Assembly (NCBI RefSeq): GCF_000526515.1
Contig: NZ_JAGF01000001.1
Coordinates: forward strand, 744,001 to 808,000
Source: Cellulomonas sp. KRMCY2
Lineage (GTDB): Bacteria; Actinomycetota; Actinomycetes; Actinomycetales; Cellulomonadaceae
Direction of reading: 5' to 3'
Length of the DNA stretch: 64,000 bases
Part shown: in pieces, positions 37,047 through 45,345 of the stretch
How positions within the stretch are numbered: the stretch's first letter is position 1
Layout of the letters: each line of letters starts with the position of its first letter
The notes under the pieces: model-generated
The model's input: the letters and a program-made list of their open reading frames with translations, nothing else
Told to the model about the DNA's origin: nothing
The model's database searches: none
Position numbers and translations under genes: made by a program

Positions 37047-38126
37047 ATGGCGCGCGCGACCACGCCGGCGGTCGAGCTCGAGGTCAGGGGCCGTACCGTC
37101 CGGGTGACAAGTCCGGACCGGGTGGTCTTCGCCGAGCGCGGGCTGACCAAGCTCGACGTCGTGCAGTACTTCCTGTCGGTCGGGGACGGCATCCTTGGGG
37201 CGCTGCGCGACCGGCCGACGACGCTCGAGCGCTGGCCCAAGGGCGTCTTCGAGGGCGCCAGGCTCGCCACCCGGGCCGACTCCTCGGGCGACGCCTTCTA
37301 CCAGAAGCGGGTCCCGCAGGGTGCCCCCGACTACGTGCGGACCGCGACCATCGGCTTCCCGAGCGGACGGACGGCCGACGAGGTCTGCCCGAGCGAGCTC
37401 GCGGTCGTCGCCTGGGCAGCCAACCTCGGGACGATCACGTTCCACCCGTGGCCGGTGCGCTCCGCCGACGTCGACTCCCCCGACCAGCTGCGGATCGACC
37501 TGGACCCCCAGCCGGGCACCGACTTCAGCGACGCCGCCCGGGTCGCGCCCGAGGTCCGCGCCCTGCTGCACGAGCTCGGCATGGAGGGCTGGCCGAAGAC
37601 GTCCGGCGGACGGGGGCTGCACATCTTCGTGCCGATCGAGCCCCGCTGGACGTTCACGCAGGCCAGGCGGGCCACGATCGCCCTGGGCCGCGAGATCGAG
37701 CGACGGATGCCCGAGCAGGTGACCATGAAGTGGTGGAAGGAGGAACGTGGGCGCAAGATCTTCGTCGACTACAACCAGATGGCCCGCGACCGGACCATCG
37801 CCTCGGCGTACTCGGTGCGCGCCAACCCCCGCGCGACCGTCTCTGCACCGCTCCGCTGGGACGAGGTCGGCGAGGTCCGTCCCGACGACTTCGACGTGAC
37901 GACCGTGCCGGCCAGGTTCGCCGAGGTCGGTGACCTCTTCGCACCGCTGGTGGCCGGGGCCGGGGCGGCGTACTCGATCGAGCCCCTGCTCGAGCTCGCC
38001 GACCGGGACGAGCGGGACCACGGGCAGGCGGACCTGCCCTACCCACCGGAGTACCCGAAGATGCCGGGCGAGCCCACCCGCGTCCAGCCGAGCCGCGCCC
38101 GTCGCGCCCCCGACCCGATCGAGTGA
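37047..38126 (+). CDS. LigD-type polymerase/primase domain protein
   Basis: A 359-residue stand-alone archaeo-eukaryotic primase-type polymerase like the PolDom of LigD used in non-homologous end joining. Metal-binding residues are Asp151 and Asp153 (RIDLDPQPG) and Asp241 (IFVDYNQMA); TSGGRGLHIFVPI is the nucleotide-binding motif. The start VRVTSPDRVVFAERGLTK matches the family. Neither a ligase nor a ku gene is adjacent, so partners must be elsewhere. It can add ribo- or deoxynucleotides at breaks, by family knowledge. Confidence 0.92.
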   Translation: MARATTPAVELEVRGRTVRVTSPDRVVFAERGLTKLDVVQYFLSVGDGILGALRDRPTTLERWPKGVFEGARLATRADSSGDAFYQKRVPQGAPDYVRTATIGFPSGRTADEVCPSELAVVAWAANLGTITFHPWPVRSADVDSPDQLRIDLDPQPGTDFSDAARVAPEVRALLHELGMEGWPKTSGGRGLHIFVPIEPRWTFTQARRATIALGREIERRMPEQVTMKWWKEERGRKIFVDYNQMARDRTIASAYSVRANPRATVSAPLRWDEVGEVRPDDFDVTTVPARFAEVGDLFAPLVAGAGAAYSIEPLLELADRDERDHGQADLPYPPEYPKMPGEPTRVQPSRARRAPDPIE

Positions 38127-38157
38127 GGTTCCTGGGGCGCGCCACCCCCAGAACCTC
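38125..38157. terminator. hairpin between convergent genes
   Basis: GAGGTTCCTGGGG (38125-38137) pairs with CCCCAGAACCTC (38146-38157) with one bulged base. It starts within the LigD-like stop codon and separates it from the VTC-domain gene. Confidence 0.65.
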
Positions 38158-38183
38158 GCCCGATCGACGGCCCGGTCGACGGC

Positions 38184-38993
38184 TCAGAAGTGGCGGGCCA
38201 GCGTCTGGGCCCAACGGTTCGCGGGCAGCGCAGCGTCGAGTGCGGCGAGGCCGACGCAGTACTTGCTGATCCGGCTGGGTCGGTGGCCGGCCGTCCACAG
38301 CCAGTGGTCCGCCGCCGAGGCACGTCCGGTGGACTTGGTCTCGAGCACGACCTGGTCGGTCAGCCGGACGGACGCACTGTCCGGCGTCGAGACGACGAGG
38401 TCGGCGTCGACGGTCAGCCGGGTGCCGGCGACGAGGTCGACGACGGTGCTGCGCCGGTAGGCCGTCGTCGCAGCCGGACGGAGGCTCGCGACATCGACCG
38501 CGCGGTCCGAGCGGGTCGGTCCGCTCCGCGCGAGGCAGTCGAGCACGAAGGCCTGCCCCGCCGGGGTGAGGATCATCCGGTCCTCGATGTCGTAGTCCAT
38601 CCGCTGCTTGACGGTCTGGTCACGTCCGCCGCTGGTCTTGACCTCGAGCACGCATGCGTCGGTGTCCAGGTAGGCCCGGGTCCTGACCTTGAACCGCAGA
38701 CGACGACCGTGGGCCGCGTCGCGGTACGCGGTCAGGTCGGGGGTGTCGAAGTAGACCGACTCGTAGCGGAAGCTCGTTCGACCGTCGATCGTCAGGACGC
38801 TCGCGTCGGTCAGGACCTCGGTCACGAGCCGCTCGACGACCTCCGGCCCGACGACGTACTTGCGGTCCACCCGCGTTTGCAGGTCGGCCAGCACCTGGAC
38901 CTCGGCGAGCGAGACCGGTTCGAGGCGCGCGAGCGCCCCGTGCGCACCGTCGAGCGCGAGCGCGGTCCGGTCCTGCACGGCTGCCCCGCTCAT
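38184..38993 (-). CDS. VTC-domain protein (polyphosphate polymerase-like)
   Basis: A 269-residue protein with a VTC/triphosphate-tunnel domain. RVDRKYVV, RTSFRYESVYFDTPDLTAY, RRLRFKVRTRAYLD and CVLEVKTSGGRD supply the alternating basic and acidic tunnel residues, with a second VLETKS strand and SKYC near the C-terminus. Yeast Vtc4 domains make polyphosphate from ATP; whether bacterial ones do is not established here. Its ATG overlaps the TGA of the DUF4956 gene, and the CotH gene is divergent next door. Confidence 0.9.
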   Translation of the reverse strand: MSGAAVQDRTALALDGAHGALARLEPVSLAEVQVLADLQTRVDRKYVVGPEVVERLVTEVLTDASVLTIDGRTSFRYESVYFDTPDLTAYRDAAHGRRLRFKVRTRAYLDTDACVLEVKTSGGRDQTVKQRMDYDIEDRMILTPAGQAFVLDCLARSGPTRSDRAVDVASLRPAATTAYRRSTVVDLVAGTRLTVDADLVVSTPDSASVRLTDQVVLETKSTGRASAADHWLWTAGHRPSRISKYCVGLAALDAALPANRWAQTLARHF

Positions 38994-39619
38994 CGGACCG
39001 GCTCCGCCGTCGCCCGGACCGACCGCACGGACCCGGCGGCGTCGTCGCCCGCCCATGCCTGGACCCGCGGGGCAGCGTCCGGCAGCTGGTACCGGACGTC
39101 GACGACCATCGAGTCGCGGACGAGGTCCGTCGACTGCACGATCGCGACCATCACGGTGGCGCCGAGCAGGCGTTCCAGGTGGGCCGCGAGCTCGGCCTCG
39201 TCGGTCACGACGGTGTCCAGGACGATGATCTGGCGGCGGGCCCGGGCATGGATGGGCGCATGGTCGACGACCAGGACGACGACGACGATCAGTGCGCCGA
39301 GCACGAGGGCGAGCCAGCGCGGCTCGGGGGCGAGGCCGAAGATCAGGCCCAGGGCGAGTGCGGCGAAGTAGTAGGCGACCTCCTCCTGGCTGATCTCCGA
39401 GGAGCGCAGCCGGATGATCGAGAGCACACCGAACAGCCCGAGCCCCAGCCCGAGGCCCACGGCCGAGCCGGTCAGGACCGTCGAGACCGCGAGCACGCCG
39501 ACGTTCAGGCCCATGTACGCCAGGAGCATGTCGCGACGACGGTGCTTGCGGAAGTACGAGACGTAGGTCAGGACCGTGATCGCCACGAGGTCGGTGGCGA
39601 GGAGAAGGATGTCGGGCAC
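38990..39619 (-). CDS. DUF4956 membrane protein
   Basis: A 209-residue protein with four transmembrane segments in the first 120 residues, including GLGLGLGLFGVLSIIRLRSSEISQEEVAYYFAALALGLI, the hallmark of DUF4956, and a cytosolic C-terminal alpha/beta domain. GTG 39619 (VPDILLLATDL) is preferred because GGAG lies about six bases upstream; an upstream start at 39682 is possible. It forms an operon with the VTC-domain gene. Confidence 0.88.
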   Translation of the reverse strand: MPDILLLATDLVAITVLTYVSYFRKHRRRDMLLAYMGLNVGVLAVSTVLTGSAVGLGLGLGLFGVLSIIRLRSSEISQEEVAYYFAALALGLIFGLAPEPRWLALVLGALIVVVVLVVDHAPIHARARRQIIVLDTVVTDEAELAAHLERLLGATVMVAIVQSTDLVRDSMVVDVRYQLPDAAPRVQAWAGDDAAGSVRSVRATAEPVR

Positions 39620-39810
39620 GTGGGCTCCAGGTGGTCGACGGCGCGGGGTGCCGGTGGTGTTCACAGTCCGTTCGGCCTGCATTCACCGTTCTAGGCAGGG
39701 CGCCTGGCCACCGCCTGTGCCGTGCCTGTGCACCACCTGAGAGAGTCCTCTCAGGTGGCTCACAGCCGGAGCACACGACCGGCCAAGGTCGTAGCGGTTG
39801 GCTGTCCACC

Positions 39811-41241
39811 ATGAGTCACACACCCCTGCCCCGGCGGCACTGGTCCCGTGCGACAGCAGTCGTGCTCGCCACGACCGTGTCCCTCGGCGCACTCACGTCG
39901 TGCACCACGAGCCCGAGCCCAGGAGACGCCGCCGCGACGGACGGCTCGGCCGTCACGACGACCGCCGGCTCGCTGTTCGACAGCTCCCAGGTGCATGACG
40001 TCGCGGTGACCTTCGACGAGGCCGACTACACCGCGATGATCGAGGCGTACACGTCGACCGGAGACAAGTCGTGGATCTCCGCGACGGTCACGGTCGACGG
40101 CGTGGTCTTCGAGGAGGTCGGTCTCCGGCTCAAGGGCAACTCCTCGCTGCGCGGCGTCAGCGCCGACGCCGACCCGACGACCATGCCGTGGCTCGTTCGC
40201 CTGGACAAGTACGTCGACGGGCAGGAGCTCGACGGTGTGACGTCCTTCGTCGTGCGCTCGAGCACCACGACCACGGCGCTGAACGAGGCAGTGGCGCTCG
40301 AGCTCATCGGGCTCAGCGGCCTCGCCACCCAGCGGGCGACCCCCACGCGGTTCAGCATCAACGGCGGCGACGCCGTGCTGCGCCTGGTGATCGAGAACCC
40401 GGACGACACCTGGGCCGAGGCGGTCTTCGACACCGACGGCGTGCTCTACAAGTCGGAGGCCGAGGGCAGCTGGGCCTACCAGGGCGACGACCCGGAGTCG
40501 TACGCGGAGTCCTTCGACCAGGAGACCGGCGACGAGGAGGACCTCACGCCGTTGATCGGCTTCCTGGAGTGGCTCGACACGTCCGACGACGCGACGTTCG
40601 CCGCCGAGCTCACCGACCACCTCGACGTCGATGCGTTCGCCACCTACCTCGCGGTGCAGGACCTCGTCGACAACTTCGACGACATCTCCGGGCCGGGCAA
40701 CAACTCGTACCTGCGCTACGACGCCGAGACCGGGGTGTTCACAGTGGTCAGCTGGGACCAGAACCTGTCCTTCGGCACGATGGGCGGCGGCGGCATGCCG
40801 GGCGAGGCAGGGGCGGGTCGGGAGATGCCCGAGGGCATGACCTTCCCCGAGGGCGCGACCCCGCCGGAGGGCTTCGACCCGCCAGACGCCACCGCTGTGC
40901 CCGACGGCGTCGCCCCGACCGACGGCATCGTCCCGACCGACGGCCCGACCCTCCCCGGTGGCGGAGGCGAGCCCCCGGCCGGCTTCGAGCCGGGCGGGCG
41001 GATGGGTCAGGACGGCGGCCTCGGCGGCAACGTCCTGGCGGAGCGCTTCATGGCGGACGACGGCTTCGCCGCGCTGTACGACGCGGCGCTCGCCGGGCTG
41101 ACCGCGAGCCTGTACGACAGCGGCACGGCGGCGGACGTCCTGGCGACGTGGACCGAGGTGCTCACGAGCCAGGCGAGCGACCTGGTCGATGCCGGGACGA
41201 TCACCCAGGAGGCTGCGGCGATCGCGACGTACTGGGAGTGA
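39811..41241 (+). CDS. CotH-kinase-family lipoprotein
   Basis: A 476-residue protein. The signal peptide ends SLGALTSCTT with a lipobox-like Cys at residue 31. LRLKGNSSLRG, FVVRSSTTTTALNEAVALELI and FTVVSWDQNLSFGT are the CotH family motifs; CotH of Bacillus spores is a protein kinase. A Pro/Gly-rich insert (about residues 330-400, many PDG/PEG units) splits the C-terminal region. It is divergent from the DUF4956-VTC operon, an association seen repeatedly in bacteria. Confidence 0.9.
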   Translation: MSHTPLPRRHWSRATAVVLATTVSLGALTSCTTSPSPGDAAATDGSAVTTTAGSLFDSSQVHDVAVTFDEADYTAMIEAYTSTGDKSWISATVTVDGVVFEEVGLRLKGNSSLRGVSADADPTTMPWLVRLDKYVDGQELDGVTSFVVRSSTTTTALNEAVALELIGLSGLATQRATPTRFSINGGDAVLRLVIENPDDTWAEAVFDTDGVLYKSEAEGSWAYQGDDPESYAESFDQETGDEEDLTPLIGFLEWLDTSDDATFAAELTDHLDVDAFATYLAVQDLVDNFDDISGPGNNSYLRYDAETGVFTVVSWDQNLSFGTMGGGGMPGEAGAGREMPEGMTFPEGATPPEGFDPPDATAVPDGVAPTDGIVPTDGPTLPGGGGEPPAGFEPGGRMGQDGGLGGNVLAERFMADDGFAALYDAALAGLTASLYDSGTAADVLATWTEVLTSQASDLVDAGTITQEAAAIATYWE

Positions 41242-41280
41242 CGTCACCGACCGAGGACCCACGCACGATCGGGCCCGAGG

Positions 41281-41589
41281 TCAGTACGACGGTGCGAATG
41301 CGACGAGGCGGTGCCAGCGTGCTCCGTAGCGACGGCTGAGGCTCGGCGCGCTGACGTCCGCGAGGGTCGTGACTGTCGCCCGGACGCGCCGCGCGATGTC
41401 GAGGGCGTCGTCGTTGTGGTCTGCCGTGAAGCGCACCGTGACCCGGGCCTCGCCGCGGACGACCGCGACGTCGTACGCCTCGACGATCGTGCGCTCGCGC
41501 GCGGCGGCGGCGGCCGCCGGCAGGACGGCGGCCGGTTCGACGCCGGGCCTCAGGAGCCCGATCGTCAGGCTGATCCGGTAGGAGGACAC
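41281..41589 (-). CDS. unrecognised small protein
   Basis: A 102-residue protein starting MSSYRISLTIGLLRPGVEPA with an alternating strand-helix pattern (ferredoxin-like arrangement possible: AYDVAVVRGEARVTVRFTAD then a helix). No named family is recognised. It lies nine bases after... that is, just downstream of, the LacI gene on the same strand, so the two may be cotranscribed. Confidence 0.55.
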   Translation of the reverse strand: MSSYRISLTIGLLRPGVEPAAVLPAAAAAARERTIVEAYDVAVVRGEARVTVRFTADHNDDALDIARRVRATVTTLADVSAPSLSRRYGARWHRLVAFAPSY

Positions 41590-41598
41590 CGCGCGACG

Positions 41599-42669
41599 CT
41601 ACGGCCGCAGGGCGCTGCGGTCGGGTGCCGGGCCGGTGGACTCCCGCACGACGAGCTCGGTCGGCACGACGATGTGCTCCGGCTCGGCGAGCGAGCCGGT
41701 CCGGGCGCGCTCGATCGCCGTCGTCAGGGCCAGCGCGGCCGCGCGACCCTTGGCCGCGAGGTCCTGCCGCACGGTCGTCAGCGCCGGACGCACCCTGCCG
41801 GCCAGTGCACTGTCGTCGAAGCCGACGACCGACACGTCGTCGGGCACCTGCAGGCCGAGGTCCTGCGCGGCGTGCAGCACGCCCCAGGCGATGACGTCGG
41901 AGAAGCACAGCACGGCCGTCGGGTGCTCGGGCGCATCGAGCACCAGGCGAGCGGCGGCGTAGGCCTCCTGCTCGGAGTTGACCGGCAGGTCGACAGCGGT
42001 GATCCGGACGCCGTCGACAGCGAGCACGTCGAGCCAGCCCATGACCCGCTCCCGCGAGACGTAGCCGGTGCCGGCGTCCGCAGGGTCGGCCACGACACCA
42101 CGGCGCCCGTCTGCGAACGCTAACAGCGCGATGCTGCGGTGTCCGAGGTCGAGCACGTGCTTGGCGGCTGCGCGGGATCCGACGCGGTCGTCGAGCAGCA
42201 CGCTCGCACTGCCCGGCACCGGCGGCTGGTCGACGAAGACCAGCGGGAGGCGCCGCCGGACCAGCCAGTCGATCGCCGTCGTGTCGGCAGCGCACGCATA
42301 GACCAGGGCGCCGTCCATCGGGATGTCCCGGGCCGGGATGGTCTCGCCCGACGACGACGGCAGCAGCGACAGGGCCAGCCCGGTGGGCGCGAGCTCCTCG
42401 GCGACGGACCCGAAGAACCCTGCGGCGATCGGGTCGGAGAACGCCGACCCGACGGAGTCGGTGAGCAGGACGCCGACGGCGCCGGTGGTGCCGCGGGCCA
42501 GGGCGCGCGCGGACGGGTCCGGGCCGACGTAGCCGACCTCCTCGGCTGCCGCGAGGATCGTGCGGCGCAGCTCGGCCGAGAGCTGGTCGGGCTTGGAGAA
42601 CGCGTTCGAGACCGTCATGCGGCTGACGCCGACCTTGTCGGCGATCGTCTGCAGGGTCACCCGCGCCAC
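41599..42669 (-). CDS. LacI-family transcriptional regulator
   Basis: A 356-residue LacI/GalR regulator. VTLQTIADKVGVSRMTVSNAFSKPDQLS is the helix-turn-helix plus hinge start, and the rest is a periplasmic-binding-protein fold (GAVGVLLTDSVGSAFSDPI, VVGFDDSALAG, LTTVRQDLAAKG). It should repress a sugar-use operon, but no sugar genes adjoin. The GTG at 42669 places the HTH at the extreme N-terminus as usual. Confidence 0.93.
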   Translation of the reverse strand: MARVTLQTIADKVGVSRMTVSNAFSKPDQLSAELRRTILAAAEEVGYVGPDPSARALARGTTGAVGVLLTDSVGSAFSDPIAAGFFGSVAEELAPTGLALSLLPSSSGETIPARDIPMDGALVYACAADTTAIDWLVRRRLPLVFVDQPPVPGSASVLLDDRVGSRAAAKHVLDLGHRSIALLAFADGRRGVVADPADAGTGYVSRERVMGWLDVLAVDGVRITAVDLPVNSEQEAYAAARLVLDAPEHPTAVLCFSDVIAWGVLHAAQDLGLQVPDDVSVVGFDDSALAGRVRPALTTVRQDLAAKGRAAALALTTAIERARTGSLAEPEHIVVPTELVVRESTGPAPDRSALRP

Positions 42670-42763
42670 GACGCCACCCTGTTCTGCTCCATGCGGGACA
42701 GGGTAGGCCGTGGGCGCGGGTGCCGGTGTCACGCCGTGCCTCGTCGCGAGTGCCCGCAGCCGG

Positions 42764-42976
42764 TCAGTGAGCCGGGCTGCAGATGTCGCGTGCCGGTGTC
42801 GGTGTGACCGCGTCGGCGACCCGGTGCAGGGCCGAGGCGAGGGCGCGACGGGTGCGGCGGGCATACGGTCCGTGCCGTGGGCGTGACGGCACGACGGGCG
42901 CCCAGGGCCGGGCGCTGTCGGCCTCCTGCGTCACGGCTGCGCGCGACAGGAGCAGGGCGAGGTGGACGGAATCCAT
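42764..42976 (-). CDS. small basic protein with its own promoter
   Basis: A 70-residue frame starting MDSVHLALLLSRAAVTQEAD and ending RDICSPAH, with an Arg-rich middle (RRTRRALASALHRVADAV). GGAGAG lies six bases before the ATG, and a good sigma-70-type promoter is located at 43014-43042. No family is recognised, but the combination of promoter, RBS and codon bias makes expression likely. Confidence 0.6.
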   Translation of the reverse strand: MDSVHLALLLSRAAVTQEADSARPWAPVVPSRPRHGPYARRTRRALASALHRVADAVTPTPARDICSPAH

Positions 42977-43013
42977 GGTGCTCTCCTTGTCGGTCTCGAT
43001 CTTCTGTACCGCT

Positions 43014-43042
43014 ACAGTAACTCGGATCTCTGTACCGGTCAA
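43014..43042 (-). promoter_or_regulatory. sigma-70-type promoter
   Basis: On the minus strand TTGACC (43037-43042) and TACTGT (43014-43019) are 17 bp apart. GGTACAG occurs both in the spacer and just after the -10, so the site may also be a repressor target. It drives the 70-residue gene. Confidence 0.6.
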
Positions 43043-43148
43043 GCGTCCGAGGCAGGTCGTTCGTTCCCGGTCTCGGCAGACCCGCGCGGACGGGGCTCAG
43101 GGCCGCCGGTAGCGCTCAGTGGTCCTGGCAGCGCTCAGCGGTCAGCGC

Positions 43149-44810
43149 TCAGCGGTCCTGGTAGACCTGCGGGCAGGCCGTCGCGACGTCGGCGGCGACG
43201 GATGCCTCGGCCAGCACGCCTGCGGCACGGGACCGGCCGAGGTTCCAGTCCGCCAGACCCTCCGACGGCCCGACGTCGACGGATGCGAGCAGGCAGGACC
43301 TCAGCGGCTCCTCGAGGTCGTCCATCGCCGGAACGGCGTCGGCCGAGAGACCTTGCAGGTAGGAGACGTCCAGCGCGACGTCGAGGTCGGCCGTGGTGTT
43401 GTGCCGCACGATCAGCGCGTCCGGGTTGACCACGGCCAGGCCGAGCATCGCCACCGCGACGACCTGCACCACGGCCCGCGGCAGCCAGCTGCCGCGCCAG
43501 CGCACGCCCGCGACCATCACCAGGACGAGGATCGCAGCGAGGACGACCTCGACCGCGACGACGTACAGCCGCAACCGGGTCAGCCCGAACGCCTCGACGT
43601 ACAGGTCCATCCGGCGCAGCGCCGAGGCGACGACACCGAGCGTCCCGACGCACAGGACCACCAGCGCAGCGCGCGAGATCGCCCGGTCGGTGTCGGTCAC
43701 GCGAGGTGCCCGCCGGACGGCGACCGCCACCACGAGGAGAGTCAGGGCGGTCACTGCCACCAGCTGCGCGAAACCCTCCCGCGCGTACTCGGCATAGCTC
43801 AGGCCAGCGGTCTCGAGCACGTGCCGGTGCCCACCGAGCAGCGCCCCGATCTGCACGAGGACGAAGCCCAGCACCATCGCGTCGAGGGCCAGGATCGGCA
43901 GCAGCCACTCCCCACGGCGAGCGGGTCGGCCGGCGCGGACGGTGAGGCTCGACCATCCCGGCGGGGCTAGCGCCAGGTGGGCCAGCGTCGCGGCGGTGAG
44001 GGCGACCAGGATGCCGATCACGGTCTGGGCGGGGAGCAGATCGGCGTCGAGCCGTGGCAGGTAGCTGGCGAAGACCCGGTCGGCGCTGGCGAACAGCAGT
44101 CCGAAGACCACCAGCAGGACGCCGGTCACCGCGACGCTGCGCAGGGCGACGAGCAGCTGGCCACGGCGCGATCCGGCGAGCGTCCCGGCAGCCCGGGTCA
44201 GCCACGGCAGCGCGCGCACGACGCCGAACGCCCAGCTGATCCCGCTGAGTGCCACGGCGGGCGCCGAGCGCGCCGACGTCGCAGCGACCGCGCCGGCCCA
44301 CGCCGCGGTCGCCAGGCACAGCGCGACGACCCAGTCGGCGTCACTGACGGCGACGACCCCGAGCAGCGCGACCGACAGCGCCGCAGTCACGAGGTCCCCG
44401 ACCGCACGCCGGCGGACCAGCGCCGGCACGGCGGCGGCCCAGGCCAGCAGACCGACGAGCGCGGCGCCGAGTCCCAGCCGGTGCCCGACCACCAGCCCGC
44501 CGCCCGCAACACCCGCCACCACGACGGTGACGAGCACCCCGGTCGGCACGGTCCGGTGACGCTCACCCCAGAACGCCGTCAGCGACCGCGCGAACGGGCT
44601 CCGCTCGCGGGGCGCCAGCGCCGTCGTCGGCCCCGTGCGCGGGAGCGCGGCCGATGGCGCGGGAGCCTGCCAGGCGGACGGCGCGACGAGCGGGACGTCG
44701 GCGAGCGCAGGGACCGGCAGCGGTGCGGCCGTCGACGCTGACGACGACGTGGACGATGACGGGGAAGGCAGCGGAGGCGGGGGTCCGTCATGATCGGTCA
44801 CGATCGTCAC
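43149..44810 (-). CDS. DUF4153/DUF4173-like polytopic membrane protein
   Basis: A 553-residue membrane protein: about 80 Pro/Ser-rich cytosolic residues, then about 11-12 helices, then a 75-residue outer or cytosolic tail with a Cys pair (SCLLASVDVG, ATACPQVYQ). GLSYAEYAREGFAQLVAVTALTL and ALRRMDLYVEAFGLTRLRLYV are typical of the DUF4153/4173 family. Function unknown. The start is chosen at GTG 44810; GTG 44801 is an alternative. Confidence 0.8.
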   Translation of the reverse strand: MTIVTDHDGPPPPLPSPSSSTSSSASTAAPLPVPALADVPLVAPSAWQAPAPSAALPRTGPTTALAPRERSPFARSLTAFWGERHRTVPTGVLVTVVVAGVAGGGLVVGHRLGLGAALVGLLAWAAAVPALVRRRAVGDLVTAALSVALLGVVAVSDADWVVALCLATAAWAGAVAATSARSAPAVALSGISWAFGVVRALPWLTRAAGTLAGSRRGQLLVALRSVAVTGVLLVVFGLLFASADRVFASYLPRLDADLLPAQTVIGILVALTAATLAHLALAPPGWSSLTVRAGRPARRGEWLLPILALDAMVLGFVLVQIGALLGGHRHVLETAGLSYAEYAREGFAQLVAVTALTLLVVAVAVRRAPRVTDTDRAISRAALVVLCVGTLGVVASALRRMDLYVEAFGLTRLRLYVVAVEVVLAAILVLVMVAGVRWRGSWLPRAVVQVVAVAMLGLAVVNPDALIVRHNTTADLDVALDVSYLQGLSADAVPAMDDLEEPLRSCLLASVDVGPSEGLADWNLGRSRAAGVLAEASVAADVATACPQVYQDR

Positions 44811-44983
44811 GCTAGGACCGGCGCGCAACCGTGTCCGCCTCTTCAGCGGTGGATCCCGTGCAGGTTCTGTGCAGGGGCGTGCAGGTCCGGTGAGCACGAG
44901 TCGCGCCGATGCGCCGCGGGCCGGACCGAACCGAACCGACCGGACAGAACCGCCGGACCGGCCGCTCGTGTCGAGCCTTCGAG

Positions 44984-45032
44984 CTGGAGCCGCCTATCAG
45001 AATCGAACTGATGACCTTCTCGTTGCGAGTGA
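44984..45032 (-). repeat. att-like 3' fragment of tRNA-Thr
   Basis: Positions 44984-45021 are identical over 38 bases to 52184-52221, and the match continues to 45032 with two mismatches. It corresponds to the tRNA-Thr 3' half (anticodon 3' strand, T arm, acceptor 3' strand, CCA). It has no 5' half, so it is an attachment-site copy rather than a functional tRNA. Confidence 0.9.
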
Positions 45033-45132
45033 CGCGCACAACGCGCTGACCAGGAGGTTTGCGCTGTGCATGGGGTGCAAGGGGCGCGGTTGGCGTGCTC
45101 AGCGCTAGGGCTGCAGCGATTCTGCATGCCAT

Positions 45133-45345
45133 ATGCAGGCCACGCCGGCCGAAGCTGGTCGGGCTTCCTCCACCTCCTCCTATCAGCCACTCGTGCTGGC
45201 GCGCCTGAGCTACGCCAGCGCCGGCGCGACGACCCTGTGGGCGGACCCCTCGACGTCGTACTACTCCGGGGCGCAGGAGACGTTCTCGACGAACACGACG
45301 TCCTTCACCAACACGTACCCGCAGACCAACGGGATCATGTACTGA
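45133..45345 (+). CDS. short frame coupled to a lipoprotein gene, probably N-terminally truncated
   Basis: A 70-codon frame with good codon bias ending FTNTYPQTNGIMY; its TGA overlaps the lipoprotein ATG (TGATG). The lipoprotein gene has no clear ribosome-binding site, so its translation probably depends on this frame. No signal peptide or RBS precedes the ATG at 45133 and a stop lies about 30 bases upstream, so the original N-terminus may have been lost near the island edge. The Ser/Thr/Tyr-rich product is not recognised. Confidence 0.45.
   Translation: MQATPAEAGRASSTSSYQPLVLARLSYASAGATTLWADPSTSYYSGAQETFSTNTTSFTNTYPQTNGIMY

Noticed and set aside
45178-45230. tRNA-like GTAGCTCAGG on the minus strand near the left att copy
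   Set aside because: No acceptor, anticodon or T stems could be paired; the plus-strand frame explains the sequence.
45133-45345. Possible lactococcin-972-like bacteriocin fragment
   Set aside because: Only a vague Ser/Tyr-rich resemblance; no signal peptide, export or immunity genes.
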